DNA of 45,386 nt from Aromatoleum diolicum (GTDB lineage Bacteria; Pseudomonadota; Gammaproteobacteria; Burkholderiales; Rhodocyclaceae). A program made the translations under genes and the position numbers. Under the pieces are notes generated by a model. The model ran no database searches, had not been told where the DNA came from, and saw only the letters and a program-made list of their open reading frames with translations. Location of the stretch: positions 1 through 45,386 of the forward strand of contig NZ_WTVQ01000039.1 in NCBI RefSeq assembly GCF_012910955.1, read 5' to 3'. Of the stretch, positions 37,932-45,386 are shown in pieces. Positions within the stretch are counted from its first letter, which is position 1. Each line of letters starts with the position of its first letter.

Positions 37932-39122
37932 TCAAAACCCGGTGCGGAACGCACGGCTGGTGAAGAAGATGCCGCTCGGGCTCGCCGCCGGCAGTTCAGC
38001 GAGTTTTTGTCGGTTGCGGGTGTCGTAGATCAGCACCTTGTTGTCGTCGCGTGCGGAGATCCACACTGCCTCCCCCTTTGGCGTGAATTCCATGTGCAGG
38101 ATCGCGCGACCGGGCTGGAAAGTATCGACGAGCCGGTTGCTGAAGGTATCGATAACCTGCATCCAGGCGTTGTCGGGGAAGGCGAAGTTCACCCACACCT
38201 CGCGCCCGTCGGGCCGCGCCATCACGAATACCGGCTGGCTCTTCACCGGGATGCGCGCGACTTCCTTCCAGTCGTCGAGATCGACAACCAGTACCTCGTG
38301 GCGGCCGATCGCCGGCAGGTAGGCGCGCCCGGCGGCAACCGCCCAGCCGCGCAAATGCGGCATCTTGTATACCGGCAGGGCCTGCTCACCGCGACCATAA
38401 CCTGGCAGGATCGTGCGCACGCCCTTCTCCGGCTGCCATAGGTCGAGCATCGACAAGCCGTCTTCGCCGAACAATCCGGCGATGTAATACCGGCCATCCG
38501 GCGTCACCAGCGCATCATAGGGTTGCTTACCGGCCGGATAACGATCGGTTTTCGGGTTCTTCGGATCGGAAAGATCGGTGACACGGATCTCGTTTGCATC
38601 GAACAGTGCGTACGCAAAGCGATTGCCCGGCAGATCCGCGAGTCCCACAACTTTGGAGCGCTTGCCGTCGGCACCGTAACTCGCCGGCACGTCGGCGAGA
38701 AGTTCCAGCGTGTCCGAATCGAAGGCCTTGATGCCGCCGGGCTCGTAGTTCTGCGCGACAAGAATGCGTCCGTCCTGCGAGATCGCGCCGCCGATCGCGT
38801 TGCCCGCCTGCACGACGCGACCGGCAATGCTTGCGGTGAGCAGATCGACTTTCGTGAGCCCACCGTCGCGACCAAACACGTAGGCATAGCGGCTGTCGCG
38901 CGAGAACACCACCGACGCATGCGACAGATCGCCCAGCCCCGACACTTGTGCGAGCGCGCGGCGGCCGGTGGTCTCGATCACCTGCACCTGTCCGGTGGCA
39001 CGTTCGATGACAACACCCAGATCGCCGGTACCACGCAGCGGCTGCGGCTGCGAAGTGGCGCATGCGGATACGAGCAATACCGGCATCCAGCAAATGGCAC
39101 ATTTCACTACCTTGCGGAACAT
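37932..39122 (-). CDS. nirF: Heme d1 biosynthesis protein NirF
   Basis: A 396-residue periplasmic protein with a lipoprotein signal (LVSAC, lipidated Cys21). The remainder is a single propeller related to the d1 domain of NirS, with repeats such as FSRDSRYAYVFGRDGGLTKVDL and SQDGRILVAQNYEPGG and no c-type heme motif. NirF binds heme d1 or its precursor and works at the last steps of d1 assembly with NirN and NirS. An AGAGG site precedes the ATG. It follows nirC by 16 bp. Confidence 0.94.
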   Translation of the reverse strand: MFRKVVKCAICWMPVLLVSACATSQPQPLRGTGDLGVVIERATGQVQVIETTGRRALAQVSGLGDLSHASVVFSRDSRYAYVFGRDGGLTKVDLLTASIAGRVVQAGNAIGGAISQDGRILVAQNYEPGGIKAFDSDTLELLADVPASYGADGKRSKVVGLADLPGNRFAYALFDANEIRVTDLSDPKNPKTDRYPAGKQPYDALVTPDGRYYIAGLFGEDGLSMLDLWQPEKGVRTILPGYGRGEQALPVYKMPHLRGWAVAAGRAYLPAIGRHEVLVVDLDDWKEVARIPVKSQPVFVMARPDGREVWVNFAFPDNAWMQVIDTFSNRLVDTFQPGRAILHMEFTPKGEAVWISARDDNKVLIYDTRNRQKLAELPAASPSGIFFTSRAFRTGF

Positions 39123-39138
39123 CGTCGGCCTCTTTCTG

Positions 39139-39528
39139 TTATTGCATGCGCGGCTGGAGCGGGGGTGGCGCGATCGCTGCCGGCCCGCCGTCAGCAGGGA
39201 AACCTTCGATCAGCCGATCCACCACCCACACCGCCTCGTCTTCGCTGACGATGCCACGAAATGGCGGCATCGGTGTGCCGGGACGCCCTCCGACTATCGT
39301 CGCAATCAACCCTTCGCGCGGCTTGTCGCGCAGCGCAGCGGCCGTCAGCGCCGGCCCCAGGCCGCCCTGCAAGGTGAGCCCGTGGCACGAGCCGCAGTCC
39401 TGGCGCACCAGGTGCACCAGTGCGCGCATGCGCTCCGGCTGCGGCGCGGCCACTTGCGCTTGCGCGCTCGGCACGGCGGACATCGCCACGCATACCGACA
39501 TCATCATTCCAGCTACTCGACACAACAC
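39139..39528 (-). CDS. nirC: Small periplasmic c-type cytochrome NirC
   Basis: A 129-residue monoheme cytochrome c. A signal peptide (GMMMSVCVAMSAVPSAQA) precedes the heme motif CGSCH (Cys45, Cys48, His49), and the likely axial Met is in GTPMPPF. NirC is encoded beside nirF in many nir clusters and may donate electrons in d1 maturation or to NirS. The start chosen is a GTG at 39526-39528 with GAGGG seven bases before it. The frame stays open far upstream, but that part is antisense to nirE. Starting at an ATG seven codons later would leave a very short signal peptide without a basic head. Confidence 0.85.
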   Translation of the reverse strand: MLCRVAGMMMSVCVAMSAVPSAQAQVAAPQPERMRALVHLVRQDCGSCHGLTLQGGLGPALTAAALRDKPREGLIATIVGGRPGTPMPPFRGIVSEDEAVWVVDRLIEGFPADGGPAAIAPPPLQPRMQ

Positions 39529-39642
39529 GCCTGATCCCTCGCGAATCGACACACGGACTTGCCTGCGCTCCTGACGCCGCCGACACACAGCAGCAGTCCG
39601 ACCCGACCGGCCAAGTATCGGCTGCGTGGCGTCCGGCACTCC

Positions 39643-39656
39643 TTGATATCGGTTAA
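39643..39656. promoter_or_regulatory. FNR/DNR-type box between nirC and nirE
   Basis: TTGATATCGGTTAA matches the FNR/DNR pattern TTGAT-N4-ATCAA in 8 of 10 conserved positions. It is 107 bp before nirE and 115 bp before the divergent nirC. A start at the usual -41.5 distance would lie near 39691 for nirE, with GATACAGT at the expected -10 place. It probably mediates induction by low oxygen and nitric oxide. Confidence 0.65.
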
Positions 39657-39762
39657 TTTCCCGGACGACATGTAGGGATACAGTGTCGGCGCGAACCAGC
39701 TGTTTGCCAACATAGAACCAGCCGTCTGGACACGTCCTCGCGGCATATGCGGAGAGCGATTC

Positions 39763-40593
39763 ATGAGCGAGCATATCAGCGGCCTTGATGCGGTACGGCA
39801 CAAAGCCGGCGCCGCACCCATCCGCCGGCGACCCGGCAAGGTGTACCTGGTCGGCGCCGGTCCTGGTGACCCGGAACTGCTCACCCTCAAGGCTGCACGC
39901 CTGCTCGGCGACGCACGGGTGGTGGTATACGACCACCTCGTCGGCGAAGGGGTGCTGGCGCTGGTCAGCCGCAACGCGCGCATGATTTACGTCGGCAAGG
40001 AAGCCGGCAACCACTCGCTGCCACAGGACCAGATCAATGGTCTTCTCGTCGAACTGGCGCGCACCGGCCTCGACGTCGTGCGCCTGAAAGGCGGCGACCC
40101 GTTCATGTTCGGACGCGGCGGCGAGGAAATGGAAGAACTGCTCGCCAGCGACATCGCCTGCGAAGTGGTCCCCGGCATCACCGCGGCGTGCGGCATCTCC
40201 GCCTGTACCGGCATGCCGCTGACGCACCGCGACCATGCGCGCTCGGTGATCTTCACCACCGGACATCTGAAGGACGGCACGGTCAATCTCGACTGGCCGG
40301 CGCTGGCACGCCCCCGTCAGACGGTCGTCATCTATATGGGCCTCGGCGCACTGGAGATCATCTCCCGCGAACTCATCGCTCATGGCCTGCCCGGTGACAC
40401 CCCCGCGGCAGTCGTCCATGCCGGAACGACGCGCGAACAGCTCACCCTCACCGACCGACTCGACCAGCTGCCGGCGGCCGTCAAACGCGCGAAGCTCAAG
40501 TCGCCGGCGCTGATCATGATCGGTTCCGTCGTCTCGCTGCACGCACTTCTCGGGCACCCGCAGGAGCTCGACGAAGTGGTGCTGGCCGAGTGA
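39763..40593 (+). CDS. nirE: Uroporphyrinogen-III C-methyltransferase NirE
   Basis: A 276-residue SAM-dependent methyltransferase that makes precorrin-2, the first committed step to siroheme and heme d1. Family motifs: VYLVGAGPGDPELLTLKAAR, VVRLKGGDPFMFGRGGEE, VVPGITAACGISA and the signature PLTHRDHARSVIFTTGH. No CysG-like dehydrogenase/chelatase part is fused. Its place beside nirS and nirC points to NirE rather than CobA. GGAG lies nine bases before the ATG. It is 148 bp upstream of nirS, which has its own box. Confidence 0.92.
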   Translation: MSEHISGLDAVRHKAGAAPIRRRPGKVYLVGAGPGDPELLTLKAARLLGDARVVVYDHLVGEGVLALVSRNARMIYVGKEAGNHSLPQDQINGLLVELARTGLDVVRLKGGDPFMFGRGGEEMEELLASDIACEVVPGITAACGISACTGMPLTHRDHARSVIFTTGHLKDGTVNLDWPALARPRQTVVIYMGLGALEIISRELIAHGLPGDTPAAVVHAGTTREQLTLTDRLDQLPAAVKRAKLKSPALIMIGSVVSLHALLGHPQELDEVVLAE

Positions 40594-40647
40594 TGCGCCC
40601 CCCCACGGCGGTCACCCTGTCATAAACACGATGATTAAGACCCCAAT

Positions 40648-42469
<1,822 letters not shown>

Positions 42470-42520
42470 GAGTTCGGACGCGCAGGGGAGACTAACCCCC
42501 TCCCCCTGCCGTACGAGCGT

Positions 42521-42554
42521 CGATGGCCAGCCTTGTGCTGGCCATCGGCTTTTT
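42521..42554 (+). terminator. Intrinsic terminator after nirS
   Basis: Stem CGATGGCCAG/CTGGCCATCG with a 7-base loop and then five T (42550-42554). A second hairpin, GCAGGGG/CCCCTGC, stands before it at 42482-42509. The T run reaches the stop codon of the converging exonuclease gene. Confidence 0.9.
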
Positions 42555-43341
42555 ACGCCGCCGGCCAGGCCGCGAGAAATTCCTTCCAGTGCGGCGCATC
42601 GATTCGCGCCAGCGCCTCACGCACGGTCGCGACTTCTGCGGCGTATCCGGCCCCATCGAGCTGCCCGCGCATGCGCTGGAAACGCAAATACACCAGATAA
42701 GTATTCACCACATCGGTCTCGCAGTAGTCGCGAATCTCCGTGATGCGCCCTTCCTGCCACGCCGGCCACACCGCCGAACCGTCCATCCCGAGCTTGCCGG
42801 GAAAACCCATCAGCTTCGCCAGTTCGTCCAGCGGCGCATTCGCCCGCCCCTGATACATCGCCAGCAGGTCCATCAGATCGAGATGACGACTGTGATATCG
42901 GCCGATGTAGTTGTTCCACTTGAAATCACGCGAGTCGTGGTAGTCGCCCTCGCCCTGATCCCAATAACGCGGCGCCGACACGCCGTGCTTCAGCCCACGG
43001 TAATGCAATACCGGCAGATCGAAGCCGCCCCCGTTCCACGACACGATCTGCGGCGTATAGCGCTCGATGCCGTCAAAGAAACGCTGAATGATTTCACCCT
43101 CGCCGCTATCGGGTTCGGACAATGAAAACACGCGGAACTGGTTCGCATCGCGCAGCGCACAGGAAATGGTCACCACGCGCTGGAGATGCAATTGCAGGAA
43201 ATCGCTGCCGGTGGCCGCGCGCCGCTGCTGGGAAGCGAACTCCGCAACCTCGTAGTCGCTCAGTTCATCCGGCAATTCATTCAGGACCCGGATTCCGGCC
43301 ACATCCGGAATCGTCTCGATATCGAAAACCAGGACCGGCAT
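42553..43341 (-). CDS. PolB-like predicted 3'-5' exonuclease
   Basis: A 262-residue DnaQ-like protein of the stand-alone PolB-exonuclease family. The N-terminal ExoI motif is VFDIETIPD (Asp6, Glu8), ExoII is SWNGGGFDLPVL with its Asp, and ExoIII is RDYCETDVVNTY. Polymerase domains are absent. It probably trims DNA, but its physiological role is unknown. The ATG at 43339-43341 gives the standard start; its first base is also the last base of the ydbL stop, so translation is coupled to ydbL. Confidence 0.88.
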   Translation of the reverse strand: MPVLVFDIETIPDVAGIRVLNELPDELSDYEVAEFASQQRRAATGSDFLQLHLQRVVTISCALRDANQFRVFSLSEPDSGEGEIIQRFFDGIERYTPQIVSWNGGGFDLPVLHYRGLKHGVSAPRYWDQGEGDYHDSRDFKWNNYIGRYHSRHLDLMDLLAMYQGRANAPLDELAKLMGFPGKLGMDGSAVWPAWQEGRITEIRDYCETDVVNTYLVYLRFQRMRGQLDGAGYAAEVATVREALARIDAPHWKEFLAAWPAA

Positions 43342-43763
43342 CACTTGCGTACCCAGCCGGCACCACCCTGTACCCACCAGCCCGGCTGGGCACGCTCGAT
43401 CCAGCGCTGCGCGAAAGTCTTGCGCACGTCGGGCTCCCACTCCGGATGACCATTCGCGCGCGCAATCTCACGGTATAGCGCCACCCGATCCGCATTTTCC
43501 GCGGCAATCCACGCACTGGCCTGCCCACGCTGAGCCAGCGGCACGCCGGACGCATCGCGCAAGGCAACAGTCCCGTCCGCTGCCAGCCCGACCGCACCCG
43601 ATGCATACAAGGGCGCGAGCTGCGCATGCCGTTGCTGCATCGACTGCTTGAGGGCCTCGATCGCTGGCGTGTTCACCTCCAGATTGCCCTGAGCCCCCGC
43701 CAGACTGGCGAAACTCAGCAGCAGCGCGCCGATCCATCCAAAAATCATGTTCGTCGTCTTCAT
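43341..43763 (-). CDS. ydbL: YdbL family protein (DUF1318)
   Basis: A 140-residue periplasmic protein: signal peptide (IFGWIGALLLSFASLAGA, cleavage near residue 24), then TPAIEALKQSMQQRHAQLAPLYASGAVGLAADG and ENADRVALYREIARANGHPEWEPDVRKTFAQRW, the DUF1318 pattern. In E. coli YdbL works with YdbH and the lipoprotein YnbE in glycerophospholipid transport to the outer membrane. GGAGAGG precedes the ATG, and the start overlaps the ynbE stop by 4 bp. Confidence 0.92.
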   Translation of the reverse strand: MKTTNMIFGWIGALLLSFASLAGAQGNLEVNTPAIEALKQSMQQRHAQLAPLYASGAVGLAADGTVALRDASGVPLAQRGQASAWIAAENADRVALYREIARANGHPEWEPDVRKTFAQRWIERAQPGWWVQGGAGWVRK

Positions 43764-43945
43764 TTCGCCTCTCCGTTCGCTTTCGGCTGCGCCGCTGCCC
43801 CCTCGCGCAACTGCCACACTTCCTCGATGATGCGGTCCGCCGCTTTTTCTGCCGCGGCAGCCGGAAAATAAATATTGATCGTCACGCAGGCGCTCAAGCC
43901 GGCCAGGATGGCGGCACATAGCGCGAGTTTCGGCACAGAAATCAC
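43760..43945 (-). CDS. ynbE: YnbE family small outer-membrane lipoprotein
   Basis: A 61-residue lipoprotein. Signal peptide with lipobox LSAC (Cys20), then the short conserved VTINIYFPAAAAEKAADRIIEEVW. In E. coli YnbE multimerises and binds YdbH to bridge the envelope. It is 57 bp after ydbH and overlaps ydbL. Confidence 0.92.
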   Translation of the reverse strand: MISVPKLALCAAILAGLSACVTINIYFPAAAAEKAADRIIEEVWQLREGAAAQPKANGEAK

Positions 43946-44002
43946 GGGAATCTCCTTTTCGGACGTCCACGGCCCCTGCCCGGGCTCATGGCATGAGCGG
44001 GA

Positions 44003-45386
44003 CTACTCGATGATCGGCGCGGCGTTCGAGGCAATCACGCGCTGCAGACGTTCGATCAGCTCGTTCCAATCGACGCGGCGATTGTAGCCGATGACATTCA
44101 GCGCCGGGACGCCGCCACCTCGCACGATCGGGAAGCCGCCCCCCACACCCGATGGCGCCAACCGGGCAATGCCCCCACCGCGCACGGTGTCGCCCGCTTC
44201 GTCGAGTCCGCCCATCCGGCATACTCCGTCGACCAGAGCGCACGACACGCCGATCTCACTGTAGCCAAAAGTCTCGAAGATCCCCAGCATGCTGCGCTGG
44301 ATCGCCGCCACCGCACCGGGACCACCCAGCGCGCTGATGTTCTGTACCGCCCGCTGACTGATGCGCCGCGGATAATCGCCGGGACTGCTCGCCACCCGCG
44401 CATCAAAGCGGATCGGTCGCCAGCGCACCAGTTCCAGTCCATGAACATCCGCATCGATAAAACCGGTGACACTTCCGAAGGAGAAGGTATCGGTCAGTTG
44501 AGCGAGATCGAGGTGACGCGCCTCGATGTCCGCATACACCCGCGCTGCAACACCAAACGGCTCGAGCACCTGCAACCGCGTCGCCTGCAGGTAGCCGTCG
44601 AACACCGAGATCACGAGTGCGCCGTCGAGCGCGATTTCGCCCGGCGCGACGCGCAGACCAGGCAGCGACGCCGCCAGCACACCACGCATCGGCGGCAAAC
44701 CCACTGTGTCGGTGAGACGCTGCATCGAGATGGGCTCCACTACCGCGCCGCCGTGGCCGTTCCAGCCAGTGGGCGCGCGCCGCAAGGAGAGCTTTTCGAG
44801 CACCAGCGCACCATCCAGCACCGGAATTCTGACGCGATCGACATCCAGGCCATTCCCGTCCAGCCGCGCCACGACGTCGAAAGCCCCCAACGTCAGCTTC
44901 TGCCAGCGACCGCCACCGACTGTCAACTGCCCCTCCGTCGCGCCATTCGCCCGCCACGGCAGCGCCCCGTTCAAGGGGCCGAAGCTCAGCTCGCGATCCG
45001 TCAAGCTGAACCCCGCATCGCTGAATGCTACTTCGGCAGCCTGCAAGGACTGGTTGTCGAAAACCAGCCCGGCGCTGACGTGCCCCGCGAAACGCAGAGC
45101 ATTCGCCCTCTCGGGAGCCAGCAGGGGCGCCAGGAAACGCGGCCCGATCACCGCCAGATCGGCGTCCGCAACCGTCAACGCTCCACGACGCAGCACACCG
45201 CGGGCGAGATCGAAATCCGCCGACGCGGCTACCATGCGCGTGCCTTCCATCTGCAGCGACGCATGCGTGACGGTCAGCGTTCGCGCGTCAACCCGGCCGC
45301 GCGCCTCGACCATCGGACCCGCTGTCAGGTAGAACGGATGCCAATACGCCTCACCGGCGCTCCATGCTGCACGCCCCTCCCATTCC
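44003..45386 (-). CDS. ydbH: YdbH family AsmA-like intermembrane transport protein (partial, N-terminus off the edge)
   Basis: The C-terminal 460 residues of a large AsmA-like protein; the frame is open to the right edge. Repeating beta-strand units (for example LTVTHASLQMEGTRMVAASADFDL and LDGALVISVFDGYLQATRLQ) lead to the conserved YdbH end with SQRAVQNISALGG, SMLGIFETFGYSEIGVSC and YNRRVDWNELIERLQRV. YdbH, TamB and YhdP form bridges that carry phospholipids between membranes. The order ydbH-ynbE-ydbL is the same as in E. coli. Confidence 0.92.
   Translation of the reverse strand, partial: EWEGRAAWSAGEAYWHPFYLTAGPMVEARGRVDARTLTVTHASLQMEGTRMVAASADFDLARGVLRRGALTVADADLAVIGPRFLAPLLAPERANALRFAGHVSAGLVFDNQSLQAAEVAFSDAGFSLTDRELSFGPLNGALPWRANGATEGQLTVGGGRWQKLTLGAFDVVARLDGNGLDVDRVRIPVLDGALVLEKLSLRRAPTGWNGHGGAVVEPISMQRLTDTVGLPPMRGVLAASLPGLRVAPGEIALDGALVISVFDGYLQATRLQVLEPFGVAARVYADIEARHLDLAQLTDTFSFGSVTGFIDADVHGLELVRWRPIRFDARVASSPGDYPRRISQRAVQNISALGGPGAVAAIQRSMLGIFETFGYSEIGVSCALVDGVCRMGGLDEAGDTVRGGGIARLAPSGVGGGFPIVRGGGVPALNVIGYNRRVDWNELIERLQRVIASNAAPIIE

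Noticed and set aside
39529-40557. N-terminal 343 codons of the long minus-strand frame that ends as nirC
   Set aside because: This part is antisense to nirE and its upstream region; only the last 129 codons, with a signal peptide and CxxCH, are a gene.

Overview
The window is high-GC, densely packed chromosomal DNA from a denitrifying, motile betaproteobacterium. The closest fit is the Rhodocyclales (Azoarcus/Thauera/Aromatoleum type). This is inferred from three things seen together: a polar-type flagellar block flhB-flhA-flhF-flhG-fliA-motC, a PEP-CTERM sorted protein, and a full cytochrome cd1/heme d1 (nir) cluster. No insertion sequence, phage gene, integrase or CRISPR array was seen.

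Layout: (1) 1-7069, minus strand: flagellar export and regulation genes ending in a motor stator gene cut by the edge. (2) 7250-12826: mixed housekeeping genes: a DUF192 protein, the pseudouridine synthase RluE, an HDOD protein, a PEP-CTERM protein, tRNA-Ser, the 23S methyltransferase RlmD and a small conserved protein. (3) 12865-15497: an Ala-rich lipoprotein with its own promoter and terminator, then bamC and dapA. (4) 15658-21559: a histone-deacetylase-like gene divergent from a tightly overlapped moxR-DUF58-transglutaminase-mltB operon. (5) 21579-24820, minus: the conserved surE-pcm-nlpD-rpoS operon. (6) 24942-32722, minus: translation genes tRNA-Val, thrS, infC, rpmI, rplT, pheS, pheT, ihfA, a merR gene and tRNA-Pro, with several hairpins and an ATC-initiated infC. 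(7) 32767-42554: the nir cluster. nirC-nirF-nirDL-nirG-nirH-nirJ-nirN run on the minus strand; nirE and nirS run on the plus strand. Matching FNR/DNR-like boxes lie in front of nirE and nirS. (8) 42553-45386, minus: ydbH-ynbE-ydbL (envelope lipid transport type) overlapping a PolB-like 3'-5' exonuclease gene.

How it works together: NirS reduces nitrite to nitric oxide and needs heme d1. NirE makes precorrin-2, the NirDL and NirG/NirH proteins decarboxylate siroheme, NirJ (radical SAM) modifies the side chains, and NirF and NirN finish and deliver d1 in the periplasm, with NirC as a small c-type cytochrome.

The least expected items are a string of four consecutive inverted repeats between nirH and nirJ (35655-35821), a FlhG/FleN homologue that has lost its nucleotide-binding motifs, a duplicated siroheme-decarboxylase pair, and several hairpins in the translation operon. 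Start codons were chosen from ribosome binding sites and family length; functions come from recognised motifs, not from database searches.
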